A stretch of DNA of 64,000 bases. Origin: Methylotenera mobilis JLW8 (GTDB taxonomy: Bacteria > Pseudomonadota > Gammaproteobacteria > Burkholderiales > Methylophilaceae). The DNA is taken from the NCBI RefSeq assembly GCF_000023705.1, contig NC_012968.1, positions 744,001 through 808,000 on the forward strand. The letters are read 5' to 3'. Shown here piece by piece: positions 10,670-19,775 of the stretch (positions are counted from its first letter, which is position 1; each line of letters opens with the position of its first letter). The notes below the pieces were generated by a model. That model was not told where the DNA came from and made no database searches. It worked only from the letters and a program-made list of their open reading frames with translations. The position numbers and the translations under genes were made by a program.

Positions 10670-11899
10670 CTAGTGTTTTATTTTTGTAATATTGGCTTCA
10701 GCAGAGCCTGCACCGAAGGTTAGGGTAACTTCGTCTCCATTTAGCAACTGGCTGCTGGTGTTGATAATGTTGCCTGATTTATTTTGCACAAAAGCATAGC
10801 CGCGAGTGAGTACCGCTTGCGGATTTAAATGCTGCAAGTTTTGGTTGAGGCGCAGCAGGTTTTGCTGTTTGCGCTGTAGTTGCTGATTGGTGCTATGGTT
10901 TAGGCGATAAGCCAGTTGCGTGACTTGAGTTTTTTGCTGTGCGATTTGCTGTGATGGTGAAATCAGCCTGCGCGCCAAGTAATCTAGAGCTTGAGATTTA
11001 TGGTTAAGTACAAATTGCATGTCTTTTGCTAATCTTAGCTTTAGCTGATTGCTTTTATTCAGCATATCTTCACGTGAGGGCGTGGCTAGCTCGGCAGCGG
11101 CCGTTGGTGTTGCAGCGCGAATATCTGCCACAAAGTCGCAGATGGTGAAGTCTGTTTCATGACCAACCCCGCTGATAGTCGGGATGTTGCAGTGAGCAAT
11201 CGCCCGCGCGACGACTTCTTCATTAAACTGCCATAAATCCTCAATACTGCCGCCACCGCGACAAATAATGAGTACATCGCATTCGGCGCGTTCATGCGCG
11301 GTGTTGATCGCGTTGGCGATAAGTTGTGCCACACCCTTGCCCTGCACCGGGGTTGGGTAAATAATAATCGGGATATTGGGCATGCGGCGTTTAAGTGTGG
11401 TGAGTACATCCCTCAATGCAGCTGCATCGGCAGAGGTGACTACGCCGATTTGTTTGGGGTGCTTCGGGATGGCACGTTTAGTACTGGCATCAAACAAGCC
11501 CTCATTGCTAAGCTTTCTTTTCAGCTTTTCAAATGCTTCAAATAACGCACCTAAGCCGGCACGCTGCACAAACTCTACGGTAAGCTGAAAGTCGCCACGT
11601 GCTTCATATAGCGTTACGGTGGCGCGTGCTTCGATTTTATCGCCTTCGCGTGGGGTGAAATCTACGTAACTGTTACGGCCTTTAAACATGACGCAACGCA
11701 CTTGTGCGCCTGCATCTTTGAGTGAAAAGTACCAATGCCCACTGGCCGCGCGCGTAAAGTTAGACACCTCACCGGAAACCCAAAACAATGGAAAGCTTTG
11801 CTCCAGAATATTTTTTGCCATACGGTTAAGTTCGCTGACAGACAGCACTTTGGCATTGGTGGCGGCTTCCTGAGATAAATTTGCGGCGAAGTCTGTCAA
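10670..11899 (-). CDS. xseA: Exodeoxyribonuclease VII large subunit
   Basis: XseA with XseB forms the bidirectional single-strand exonuclease ExoVII. The N-terminal OB domain (LSVSELNRMAKNILEQSFPLFWVSGEVSNF, quoted here only by its ends: LSVSELNRMA and WVSGEVSNF, about 18-48) is followed by the catalytic domain with GVVTSADAAALRD, CRGGGSIEDLW and SGVGHETDFTICD. At 409 residues it is somewhat shorter than the 456-residue E. coli enzyme, mostly in the coiled-coil tail. It is transcribed divergently from dsbB with only 41 bases between them. The xseB subunit gene is not in this window. Confidence 0.93.
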   Translation of the reverse strand: MTDFAANLSQEAATNAKVLSVSELNRMAKNILEQSFPLFWVSGEVSNFTRAASGHWYFSLKDAGAQVRCVMFKGRNSYVDFTPREGDKIEARATVTLYEARGDFQLTVEFVQRAGLGALFEAFEKLKRKLSNEGLFDASTKRAIPKHPKQIGVVTSADAAALRDVLTTLKRRMPNIPIIIYPTPVQGKGVAQLIANAINTAHERAECDVLIICRGGGSIEDLWQFNEEVVARAIAHCNIPTISGVGHETDFTICDFVADIRAATPTAAAELATPSREDMLNKSNQLKLRLAKDMQFVLNHKSQALDYLARRLISPSQQIAQQKTQVTQLAYRLNHSTNQQLQRKQQNLLRLNQNLQHLNPQAVLTRGYAFVQNKSGNIINTSSQLLNGDEVTLTFGAGSAEANITKIKH

Positions 11900-11940
11900 A
11901 ATGGGCTTAATCCGTTAAAATGATTTTTTGAGATTATATC

Positions 11941-12453
11941 GTGACGGACATCATGCTAAATAAAATTCTTATTGGTCGTACAGGTTACTTCATTGGTTTT
12001 GTGGGCTGTTTTGCATTGGTTGGGCTGGCATTGTGGATACAAACACGATTCGGTCTGGAGCCTTGTCCGCTATGTATCTCGCAGCGTATCGTGTTTATGT
12101 CGCTAGGCGTGTTGTTTTTAGTGGCGGCCTTGCTGCCTAAATGCCTAAAGGTACAGTCAATCCTGCAAGTGTTAACCGCTATGGGCGGCGCAGGTGTGGC
12201 AATTCGTCACTGGTGGATACAAGCGCACAAAGAAGAAATGATTGCAGATTGCGGCGTGGGCTTTGACTATATGTTCGAGAACTTCCCATTACAAAAAGCA
12301 TTGACGCTGGTATTTAAAGGCACAGGTGATTGCGCCGCGATTGATTGGACTTTCTTAGGGTTAACGATTCCTCAAATGTCATTGATTGCTTTTGTCGGCT
12401 TTGGTGTCTATGCCGTGTATTTGCTTAAATTAAATAGCAAAAAATCAATCTAA
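11941..12453 (+). CDS. dsbB: Disulfide bond formation protein B
   Basis: DsbB is the inner-membrane quinone reductase that reoxidises DsbA. Four membrane segments are visible. The first periplasmic loop carries PCPLCISQR (Cys about 42 and 45), and the second loop has the other redox pair (ADCGVGF, Cys about 104, and GDCAAIDW, Cys about 131). The reading frame opens with GTG at 11941; an ATG at 11953 is an equally plausible start and would shorten the protein by four residues. No dsbA lies nearby. Confidence 0.93.
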   Translation: MTDIMLNKILIGRTGYFIGFVGCFALVGLALWIQTRFGLEPCPLCISQRIVFMSLGVLFLVAALLPKCLKVQSILQVLTAMGGAGVAIRHWWIQAHKEEMIADCGVGFDYMFENFPLQKALTLVFKGTGDCAAIDWTFLGLTIPQMSLIAFVGFGVYAVYLLKLNSKKSI

Positions 12454-12491
12454 CACTACAACAGAAATTAAGTATTAAGAGAAGTAATTGA

Positions 12492-13379
12492 ATGTACAAA
12501 ACAATAGACAGCTTTGTCGGCAACACGCCATTAGTTAAACTGCAGCGCATGGCTGGCAACACCAGTAACACCATTTTATTGAAGCTCGAGGGTAATAATC
12601 CAGCTGGCTCAGTGAAAGATAGACCGGCGTATTCGATGATTACGCGTGCAGAGGCGCGCGGTGACATTAAGCCTGGCGATACTTTAATTGAAGCAACCAG
12701 TGGCAATACCGGCATAGCGCTGGCAATGGTGGCTGCGATGCGCGGCTATAAAATGATCTTGGTAATGCCGGATAATCAAAGTGTAGAGCGCCGCCAGAGC
12801 ATGAAGGCTTATGGTGCGGAGTTGGTGCTAACTCCCAAAGACGGCAGTATGGAGTTAGCGCGTGATGTTGCCATGAAAATGCAGGCTCAAGGTGAAGGCA
12901 TTGTGCTTGACCAGTTTGGCAATACAGATAATCCATTAGCGCATTATGAAGGTACCGGCCCTGAAATCTGGCGCGACACTGAAGGTCAAATCACGCATTT
13001 TGTGTCTAGCATGGGTACCACCGGCACGATTATGGGTACCTCGCGCTTCTTGAAAGAGCAAAACCCCAACATTCAAATTGTGGGGGTGCAGCCTGAAGAG
13101 GGCGCACAAATCCCGGGTATCCGTAAATGGCCGCAAGAGTATATGCCTACTATTTACAACCCCAACGCGGTGGATGAGTTGATTTACGTTAGCCAGAAAA
13201 ACGCAGAAGAAACCACGCGTAAATTAGCGACGATGGAAGGAATATTTGCCGGTATTTCATCTGGTGGTGCTTTATATGCTGCCTTGCAATTGTCTAAGCG
13301 CGTGGAAAATGCGGTAATCGTCAGCATCGTGTGCGACCGAGGTGACCGTTACCTCTCTACAGGTGTTTATCCGGCGTAG
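12492..13379 (+). CDS. cysM: Cysteine synthase B
   Basis: PLP-dependent O-acetylserine sulfhydrylase. The PLP lysine is in NPAGSVKDRPA (Lys about 42), the phosphate-side loop TSGNTG at about 69-74, and the glycine loop in SSMGTTGTI near 171-179. The 295-residue length and the residues after the active-site loop (RRQSMKAYGAELV) fit CysM rather than CysK. CysM enzymes often also accept thiosulfate. It follows dsbB by 38 bases and may be co-transcribed with it. Confidence 0.93.
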   Translation: MYKTIDSFVGNTPLVKLQRMAGNTSNTILLKLEGNNPAGSVKDRPAYSMITRAEARGDIKPGDTLIEATSGNTGIALAMVAAMRGYKMILVMPDNQSVERRQSMKAYGAELVLTPKDGSMELARDVAMKMQAQGEGIVLDQFGNTDNPLAHYEGTGPEIWRDTEGQITHFVSSMGTTGTIMGTSRFLKEQNPNIQIVGVQPEEGAQIPGIRKWPQEYMPTIYNPNAVDELIYVSQKNAEETTRKLATMEGIFAGISSGGALYAALQLSKRVENAVIVSIVCDRGDRYLSTGVYPA

Positions 13380-13402
13380 TTTTTCAATATGAGCGCACTG
13401 GT

Positions 13403-15241
13403 ATGAATGTGCTTGCTATGAACGTGCTTGGTCGCATCGCTAGTGTTTGCTGTTTAATTGGTTATAGCCTAGCTGCACATGCGGTGTCTGAAGTTTCTAT
13501 CAGCGTGGCGCACCTTGAGCATACACTTGGGGATGCCAAGGACGTTGCTTTGAAAGTACAGTTGAATCAGGCCACGCCTAGTGTTAGCTTACAAGCTGCG
13601 TTAAAACCTGCAGACATCAATACACAGCACAAGCAAGAAGTATGGACGCAGCTAAACCTTAGCTGCAGCCTGCCAACACGACGCAGCATCGAAGCCGTGC
13701 GCTGTGATAACGGTCAGCTAAAAAGCGCCCGTATAGATTTGCCGTTTAGTCTGGATATCAAGCGCTTGTTTCATGGTAAGCAGCTAGATGTTGACGCCGC
13801 CTTATATTTAAAGAGTGGTAGTTTTAGTGATGAGGCAGGTTTGCATGCTGCTGAAAAGCTGAATGGTGCAATGACGATTGCATTAAAACGGGCGGCGCTA
13901 GGCTGGCAATGGCAGACCACGGTAGATTGGCAAGCGGGCGAGGTGTATTGGCAGCCTTTTTATATGGAAAGTGGTGGCCATGCACTGCAGGCAATGGGCA
14001 CGTTGCACGATGATGTGCTTGAGGTAAAGCAGGCGCATTTAAGAATTAACCGTGTGGGCGAAATGGATGTGGATGGGGCAGTACGCCTCAGTGATTTCAA
14101 GCTGTTAGACTTAAATGCCAACCTGCCCAAACTAAATCTTGGCGCGGCTTATCCTTTGCTGTTCAAACCTTTGTTAGGTAACACGGCGTTTAATAACGCC
14201 ACGCTAGATGGCAGTGCTGCCTTGCAACTTAAAGTGAAAAACACCGAGTTGCAGTCATTTCATTTGCAGTTGAATGCTGTGGATGTGGTCGATATTAATA
14301 ATAAATTTGCGTTTTATCAGCTCAATGCCAACATTCCTTGGAGTTATGACGCATCCAACCCAGTAAGTTTGAGTTATGCACGTGGTAGCTTGCTGAACTT
14401 GCCGTTAGGCAAAACCGACATTAACGCAGAAGCAAACCGCTACTCCATCACTGCACCGAATATCCGTTTGCCGATATTAGATGGTGCACTCAGTTTGTCT
14501 AATGTGTCCGCAGCCCGTCTGCACAATGAGTGGTTTTGGCATCTGAGTGCTGCTTTGGAACCAATTTCGATGGAAGATTTTAGTACACAGCTTAAGTTGC
14601 CACGCATGCAAGGTAAGGCTTCGGCACAAATACCATTGGTGACTTATAACGGCGGCATACTGACGACTGATGGTAGCGTGGTGCTTAATGTGTTTGATGG
14701 CACGGCCACGGTGACTAAGTTGACCATGCGTACGCCTTTAGGCATCGCACCCAAGTTAAACGCGGATATTGCCTTAAGAAATTTGGAGCTAGGCGCGCTG
14801 ACGCGTACTTTTTCATTCGGTGCGATTGAAGGTAAGCTGGATGGTGATATTAAAGGCCTGGAGCTGCAAAACTGGAAACCGGTGGCTTTTGATGCGCGCA
14901 TACAGAGCAGCCCAGGCAAATACCCCAAAAAGATATCGCAACGTGCGGTAGAAAATATCTCGGCATTAGGTGGCGGTGGCGCGGCAGCAGCGGTACAGCG
15001 TAGTTTCCTGCGCTTTTTTGAACAGTTTAATTACGGAAAAATGGGGCTGAGTTGCCGCTTGCGTAATGATGTATGCGAAATGGGCGGGGTAGAGTCAACC
15101 GCACATGGGTACATTATCGTTAAAGGAAGTGGCATCCCCGCTATCACGGTGATGGGGTACAATCAGACCGTAGGTTGGAGCGAGCTGGTAGCGCGTATCG
15201 AGCGAGTGATTGATGGTAACAGTAAGGCAGTAGTGCGTTAG
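13403..15241 (+). CDS. ydbH: YdbH-like AsmA-type envelope protein
   Basis: The 612-residue protein has an N-terminal hydrophobic segment (CLIGYSLAAHA region) and then an almost continuous series of alternating beta-strands, as in AsmA-like bridge proteins. The C-terminal part (FFEQFNYGKMGLSCRL, VESTAHGYIIVKGSGIP) resembles the end of YdbH. The assignment rests chiefly on the two genes that follow, a short YnbE-like lipoprotein and a DUF1318 YdbL protein: in E. coli ydbH-ynbE-ydbL form one operon, and YdbH, TamB and YhdP act redundantly in phospholipid transport to the outer membrane. E. coli YdbH is longer, so this is a reduced homologue. Confidence 0.78.
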   Translation: MNVLAMNVLGRIASVCCLIGYSLAAHAVSEVSISVAHLEHTLGDAKDVALKVQLNQATPSVSLQAALKPADINTQHKQEVWTQLNLSCSLPTRRSIEAVRCDNGQLKSARIDLPFSLDIKRLFHGKQLDVDAALYLKSGSFSDEAGLHAAEKLNGAMTIALKRAALGWQWQTTVDWQAGEVYWQPFYMESGGHALQAMGTLHDDVLEVKQAHLRINRVGEMDVDGAVRLSDFKLLDLNANLPKLNLGAAYPLLFKPLLGNTAFNNATLDGSAALQLKVKNTELQSFHLQLNAVDVVDINNKFAFYQLNANIPWSYDASNPVSLSYARGSLLNLPLGKTDINAEANRYSITAPNIRLPILDGALSLSNVSAARLHNEWFWHLSAALEPISMEDFSTQLKLPRMQGKASAQIPLVTYNGGILTTDGSVVLNVFDGTATVTKLTMRTPLGIAPKLNADIALRNLELGALTRTFSFGAIEGKLDGDIKGLELQNWKPVAFDARIQSSPGKYPKKISQRAVENISALGGGGAAAAVQRSFLRFFEQFNYGKMGLSCRLRNDVCEMGGVESTAHGYIIVKGSGIPAITVMGYNQTVGWSELVARIERVIDGNSKAVVR

Positions 15242-15351
15242 CACTTAGTTATATGGTGCGTTAGCGTATGTAAATTGTAATAGGGCGCTTAAGCAAACGT
15301 AGTGAATTTAAATAGGTTTAATGCAACACACTCAATGATAAAGGATAGGTA

Positions 15352-15528
15352 ATGAAAAACTGGTCGATCGCCTTGGTATTGGCATGCGTTTTACCCGCTT
15401 GCGTCACCATTAATATTTATTTTCCGGCAGCTGCCGCAGAAAAAGCTGCCGACAAGATTATTGACGATGTATGGCAGCTTAAAAATGGTGCAGAGAAGCC
15501 AAATACAAAAACTGTGGAACCACAATAG
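15352..15528 (+). CDS. ynbE: YnbE-like small lipoprotein
   Basis: A 58-codon gene with a good ribosome site (AAGGA about 10 bases before the ATG). The product has a basic N terminus, a hydrophobic stretch and the lipobox LPAC (lipidated Cys about 17), followed by VTINIYFPAAAAEKAADKII, a short beta-strand and amphipathic helix typical of YnbE-type proteins. YnbE is the outer-membrane lipoprotein partner of YdbH. Its place between the ydbH-like and ydbL genes makes the identification firm despite its size. Confidence 0.8.
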   Translation: MKNWSIALVLACVLPACVTINIYFPAAAAEKAADKIIDDVWQLKNGAEKPNTKTVEPQ

Positions 15529-15594
15529 ATTAGCGCTGCAGTAAATTGGAGCCATAGTTTAAGTGTAAGCAAAATACATAATTGAATTTAAGGA

Positions 15595-16017
15595 ATGATG
15601 ATGAAAAAAATACTATTCAGCGCGTTATTGCTAGTAGCAATGTTGGCCAGCCAAGTGGTAGTGGCCGCCGCCGATTTAGAGGTTAATACGCCTGCGATTG
15701 CAGCCATTAAAGGCAGTATGCAAACTCGCCATGCACAATTGGCTGCGCATTATGCCAGCGGGGCGGTTGGCTTGACCAAAGACGGCCTAGTTACCGTGCG
15801 TGATGCGAATGCCGTGCCGCTAAAAGATCGCGCGGCGTTAAATGGGGTAGTGGCTGCTGAGAACGCAGACCGCACTAAGCTATACCAGGAAATTGCGACC
15901 GCCAACGGCCACCCGGAATGGCAAGCTGAAATCCAAAACACTTTTGCAGGACGCTGGATTGATAAAGCGCAAGGCGGATGGTGGGTGCAGGGTGCCGGTG
16001 GTTGGACCAAAAAATAG
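15595..16017 (+). CDS. ydbL: YdbL-like DUF1318 periplasmic protein
   Basis: The 140-residue product has a clear signal peptide (basic start, hydrophobic core, cleavage near VVAAA) and a mature DUF1318 domain. It contains the stretch GLVTVRDANAVPLKDRAALN and a helix ending in IQNTFAGRWIDKAQGGWW, matching the C-terminal pattern of YdbL. YdbL modulates the YdbH-YnbE interaction in E. coli. Three consecutive ATG codons (15595, 15598, 15601) are possible starts; the AAGGA box best suits the second or third, so the N terminus is uncertain by two residues. Confidence 0.85.
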   Translation: MMMKKILFSALLLVAMLASQVVVAAADLEVNTPAIAAIKGSMQTRHAQLAAHYASGAVGLTKDGLVTVRDANAVPLKDRAALNGVVAAENADRTKLYQEIATANGHPEWQAEIQNTFAGRWIDKAQGGWWVQGAGGWTKK

Positions 16018-16084
16018 TTGAGATACTTTTATTCTGTATTTCCTGATATTCCGTATTGCCTGAGATTCTAATAAAGCCCTAAAC

Positions 16085-16858
16085 ATGACCCCTACTTTAG
16101 TTTTTGATATTGAGACCATTCCAGATACCGATGGTATCCGTAGTTTGTTAGACCTACCCGCTGATGTTGCAGACGAAGATGTCGCGAATATTGCCCTGCA
16201 TCAACGCCGCCAGCAAAATGGCACTGAGTTTTTACCGTTACATCAGCACCGTGTTTGCGCAATTTCATGTGCCCTGCGTGAAGGTAAGCATTTTAAAGTG
16301 TGGACGTTGGGTGACACGGACTCAACTGAGGTCGAAATTATTCAACGCTTCTTTGACGGCATAGAAAAATACACCCCGCAAATTATTTCCTGGAACGGTG
16401 GCGGTTTTGATTTGCCAGTGCTGCATTACCGTGCGTTGATTCATGGCATCAATGCCAGCCGTTATTGGGATTTAGGTGAGGATGACAAAGAGTTTAAGTG
16501 GAACAACTATATTAGTCGCTATCACACCCGTCATTTAGACTTAATGGACGTGATGGCGATGTTTAATGCGCGTGCCAATGCGCCGCTAGATGATTTAGCC
16601 AAGCTATGCGGCTTCCCCGGCAAGTTGGGCATGGATGGCAGCAAAGTGTGGGATGCCTATAAAGCAGGCAAGATTGCTGAAATTAGGGATTATTGCGAAA
16701 CCGACGTGGCAAACACTCATCTGGTTTATTTGCGATTCCAATTGATGCGCGGCCACTTAACGCCTGAAGCTTATGCTGCAGAAATCGAGCTGGTGCGTGA
16801 TACGCTGTCTGGTTACACCGCGCCACATTGGCCTGAGTTTCTAGCAGCTTGGAAATAG
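16085..16858 (+). CDS. DEDD-type 3'-5' exonuclease, PolB-exonuclease-like
   Basis: Stand-alone 3'-5' exonuclease related to the proofreading domain of family B DNA polymerases. Motif I is FDIETIP (Asp about 8, Glu about 10), motif II is ISWNGGGFDLPVL (about 108-120), and motif III with the last Asp is in IRDYCETDVANTHLVYLR (about 202-219), a DEDDy-like arrangement. The 257-residue length suits this family of predicted nucleases; its cellular role is not established. It is monocistronic with its own terminator. Confidence 0.85.
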   Translation: MTPTLVFDIETIPDTDGIRSLLDLPADVADEDVANIALHQRRQQNGTEFLPLHQHRVCAISCALREGKHFKVWTLGDTDSTEVEIIQRFFDGIEKYTPQIISWNGGGFDLPVLHYRALIHGINASRYWDLGEDDKEFKWNNYISRYHTRHLDLMDVMAMFNARANAPLDDLAKLCGFPGKLGMDGSKVWDAYKAGKIAEIRDYCETDVANTHLVYLRFQLMRGHLTPEAYAAEIELVRDTLSGYTAPHWPEFLAAWK

Positions 16859-16891
16859 CCAGTAATAGCAAACTAATAGTACAAATAGTAA

Positions 16892-16921
16892 GGCGCTAAT
16901 AGAGCTGTGCCTATTAGCGCC
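16892..16921. terminator. Bidirectional terminator, exonuclease / M48-PDZ protease
   Basis: Perfect 10-bp stem GGCGCTAATA/TATTAGCGCC with a 10-base loop, placed between converging genes. The U-tract is poor on both strands, but position and stem strength support a terminator. Confidence 0.65.
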
Positions 16922-16941
16922 TCTGTTAGTGCTTTTGGTCG

Positions 16942-18030
16942 TTATTTCTTTAATTCAGGGCTAAGTGCTACGCCTTTTTCAATCTTGCCTTTAATTTCCT
17001 TCACGGTTTCCTCAATCGCAACAAAGCGCTGCGGTGTCGTAGGATGTGACGATTTAATGGTAATGGCTTGAGAGTTATTGACTGCCATTCTGCGCCAGAA
17101 GCCAGCAGCGTTGTCGATGTTGAAGCCAGATTTTTGCATAATGTATAAGCCTACATAGTCGGCCTCTTGCTCAAACTCGACTGAGTAAGCATTGCCGGCA
17201 ATGCCAGCCCCCATGCGGCTAAAGTCGCCATTGGTGTTAACGCCCGCAGTTGCTGCGGCAATATCCAGTAACAGTCCTAATACGCCACCAGTCGTGGCAT
17301 TTTTCTTTTTAGCCTCGATGTGCTTCATCGTATTGTGCGCAAGTTCATGGCTAAGTACCAGCGCCATTTCTTCATCGGTTTTGAAGAAGTCCATGAGGCC
17401 TTTATACATCACAATGTTAGTGCCATCGGCATAAGCATTTTTGACGTCATCGGCGGCTAGGTGCACTTGAAAGTCGCACGATTTCACTGGCGTGATTGAT
17501 ACCTTTTGTTCGGCTCCGTCTCTTAATACAGCCAGTTCTACCGGGCCTAGGCTTTTAGCTTGTTCGGCCAGTTTTTGCGCTAATTGTTTATCTGCATCTT
17601 TACCGACAGGCACTAGCCAGTGGTTAATGGAAACTAATACGTCACCTTCTTTAAGGCTAGCTTTATCAGCAGGAGATTTTTCCACAATATTTAGAATCTT
17701 AAATTTTTCATCCAAGCTGTACTTCGACTTGGTGATTTCTTTCCAAGCTGGTTTGAAGCCATCTTGATTCCAATAGTTAAACCCATAGTAGCCGGCTACT
17801 TTGTCGCCACATAAATCTGTGCTGTTAGTGACGATGCGTGAAGAAACATTCTGCAGCTTTTTATAGTTGCTCATGTAGTCTTCAACGACCAGTTCCTGTT
17901 GCTTTCTTGTTTCAGCATCCATGCTGGCGTTGTTCAGGCTAGGCGCGCGCGTTTGCGGTGCAGCACAGCCGATAAGCACTAAAGGCGGCAGTAGGGCTGA
18001 GAGTAGCAGGGTAGATCTAATTCTAAGCAT
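16942..18030 (-). CDS. M48 metallopeptidase lipoprotein with PDZ domain
   Basis: A 362-residue envelope protease. It begins with a lipoprotein signal ending in LIGC (Cys about 22). A PDZ-like domain spans about residues 105-185 (ILNIVEKSPADKASLKEGDVLVSI region). The M48 zinc site HELAH is at about 228-232 and the third ligand is in FEQEADYVG near 280. An inserted PDZ domain is unusual relative to LoiP/BepA-type M48 enzymes and suggests recognition of C-terminal peptides of damaged envelope proteins; that role is inference. It is separated from rlmD by a 178-base divergent intergenic region. Confidence 0.85.
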   Translation of the reverse strand: MLRIRSTLLLSALLPPLVLIGCAAPQTRAPSLNNASMDAETRKQQELVVEDYMSNYKKLQNVSSRIVTNSTDLCGDKVAGYYGFNYWNQDGFKPAWKEITKSKYSLDEKFKILNIVEKSPADKASLKEGDVLVSINHWLVPVGKDADKQLAQKLAEQAKSLGPVELAVLRDGAEQKVSITPVKSCDFQVHLAADDVKNAYADGTNIVMYKGLMDFFKTDEEMALVLSHELAHNTMKHIEAKKKNATTGGVLGLLLDIAAATAGVNTNGDFSRMGAGIAGNAYSVEFEQEADYVGLYIMQKSGFNIDNAAGFWRRMAVNNSQAITIKSSHPTTPQRFVAIEETVKEIKGKIEKGVALSPELKK

Positions 18031-18208
18031 GTGGATATCCTTGTTGTTATTGTTGGCTCAATGCCTGAGTCCGATATTGTTAAGCTAATCGCTAAACTTT
18101 AGGTTTAACTAGAGATTTAGCTAGCAGCAGTTTATAGCATACCAATTTCCAGTTTAGCAAAATTAAGATAGTTTCCTCTAATACCAGCTCTGCTGTAAAA
18201 TTTAGCCT

Positions 18209-19585
18209 ATGAGAAAACGTAGAAATAAGGCGCAAGCTGAAAATGTACCGGCACCCATTCTGGCTGCTGTGATTGAATCACTAGATCAAGAGGGGCGTGG
18301 TGTTACCCATTATGAAGGCAAAACCATCTTTGTTGATGGCGCATTGCCAGGCGAGAAAGTTACTTTCCAGTCGCAGCGCATTAAACCTAGCTATGAAGTA
18401 GCGAATGTGGTGGAGGTGTTAAAGCAGTCTAACCAGCGCGTAACGCCGAAATGCCCACATTTTGGCGTGTGTGGCGGCTGTAAATTGCAACATCTGGATT
18501 TTGCTGCGCAAGTGGCGACCAAGCAGCGTTTGCTGGAGAGTGATTTATGGCATATCGGCAAAGTAAAGGCTGAAAACATGCTGCCGCCACTCTATGGGCC
18601 AACTTGGGGCTATCGCCACAAGGCGCGCTTAAGCGTGAAATACGTGGAGAAAAAACAGCGTGTCTTAGTTGGCTTTAATGAAAAATCTACGCGCTTTGTG
18701 GCCGATATGAATAGCTGCGAAGTATTGGTGCCGGAAGTGTCCGCACTGATTGCACCACTGCAAGATTTAATTGTGCAACTCAGCATACGCGATAAATTAC
18801 CGCAAATTGAGTTGGCGGTAGGTGAACCCGATGCAAATGCGCAAACTGGCAAGTCTGTCATCGTGTTAATTTTGCGCATTATGGCGCCATTAACCGAGCA
18901 AGATGAAGCACTGCTTAAAGCGTTTGCAGATGCGCATGCTGTGCAGGTTTGGACGCAAACCAAAGGCCCAGACACCATTAAGCCGTTTTACCCATTAGCT
19001 GGCAGCCAGTTGCAATATAGTCTGCCGGAGTTTGGCTTAACTTATCCGTTTAAACCTAACGAGTTTACGCAGGTCAACCCACAAATCAATCAGGTGATGA
19101 TACGCCGTGCCATGCAGTTACTAGCACCACAGGCGCATGAGAAGATTGCCGACTTTTTCTGCGGTATTGGTAATTTTACGTTGCCTATCGCGCGCAGCGG
19201 CGCGCAAGTGCTGGGCTTGGAAGGTTTGGCTAATTTGGTGGAGCGTGCTAATGAAAGCGCACAGTTAAATGAGATTAAGCATGTTAAATTTGGTGTGGCG
19301 GATTTATTTAAAATGACGCCAGAAGCTTTAACCGAATTAGGACGTTTTGATAAGTGGCTGGTTGATCCGCCGCGTGATGGTGCGTTTGAACTGGTAAAAG
19401 CGCTAGATGCTAGCAATCAGCCAGGCTCTATTGTGTATGTCTCTTGCAATCCCGCCACTTTGGCGCGTGATGCCGGAGTGTTGGTGAATGAAAAAGGCTA
19501 CCAATTACAGGCAGCTGGCGTGATTAATATGTTCCCGCACACTGCGCACGTTGAGTCTATCGCTTTATTTACGCTCAAATCCTAA
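18209..19585 (+). CDS. rlmD: 23S rRNA (uracil-1939-C5)-methyltransferase
   Basis: RlmD (RumA) methylates U1939 of 23S rRNA. The 458 residues contain an N-terminal TRAM domain (about 15-70), the iron-sulfur cysteines in [10 protein letters not shown] (Cys about 82, 88, 91) with a fourth in MNSCEVL near 171, and a SAM-binding domain with [13 protein letters not shown] (about 315). [11 protein letters not shown] near 410 holds the catalytic Cys. The start ATG at 18209 directly precedes a very basic N terminus (RKRRNK), as in other RlmD. Confidence 0.94.
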   Translation: MRKRRNKAQAENVPAPILAAVIESLDQEGRGVTHYEGKTIFVDGALPGEKVTFQSQRIKPSYEVANVVEVLKQSNQRVTPKCPHFGVCGGCKLQHLDFAAQVATKQRLLESDLWHIGKVKAENMLPPLYGPTWGYRHKARLSVKYVEKKQRVLVGFNEKSTRFVADMNSCEVLVPEVSALIAPLQDLIVQLSIRDKLPQIELAVGEPDANAQTGKSVIVLILRIMAPLTEQDEALLKAFADAHAVQVWTQTKGPDTIKPFYPLAGSQLQYSLPEFGLTYPFKPNEFTQVNPQINQVMIRRAMQLLAPQAHEKIADFFCGIGNFTLPIARSGAQVLGLEGLANLVERANESAQLNEIKHVKFGVADLFKMTPEALTELGRFDKWLVDPPRDGAFELVKALDASNQPGSIVYVSCNPATLARDAGVLVNEKGYQLQAAGVINMFPHTAHVESIALFTLKS

Positions 19586-19634
19586 CTATTCTGTAATTCA
19601 CTTTCACCAATTTATCTTCTGTAATTGATTCCGG

Positions 19635-19663
19635 GTTGCCGTTGTAAAACGGCAACAATTTCT
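19635..19663 (+). terminator. Terminator after rlmD
   Basis: Perfect 9-bp stem GTTGCCGTT/AACGGCAAC with loop GTAA, followed by AATTTCTT. It ends rlmD and lies only about 20 bases before the FNR box of ompW. Confidence 0.8.
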
Positions 19664-19680
19664 TGCTAGCACCGCTTCAC

Positions 19681-19694
19681 TTGATGCAAATCAA
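19681..19694. promoter_or_regulatory. FNR-type operator upstream of ompW
   Basis: TTGATGCAAATCAA is an exact match to the FNR/ANR consensus TTGAT-N4-ATCAA. It ends 81 bases before the ompW ATG, a distance compatible with activation from about -41.5. OmpW is under anaerobic control in enterobacteria, which fits. The cognate regulator is encoded about 2.8 kb downstream. Confidence 0.88.
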
Positions 19695-19775
19695 AATGCA
19701 TCAGAAATTAGCTCAATATAATTCGCACATTGAATTTGTATTTAGATAACTAATTTTTAAGCGGAGAGTAAGAAG

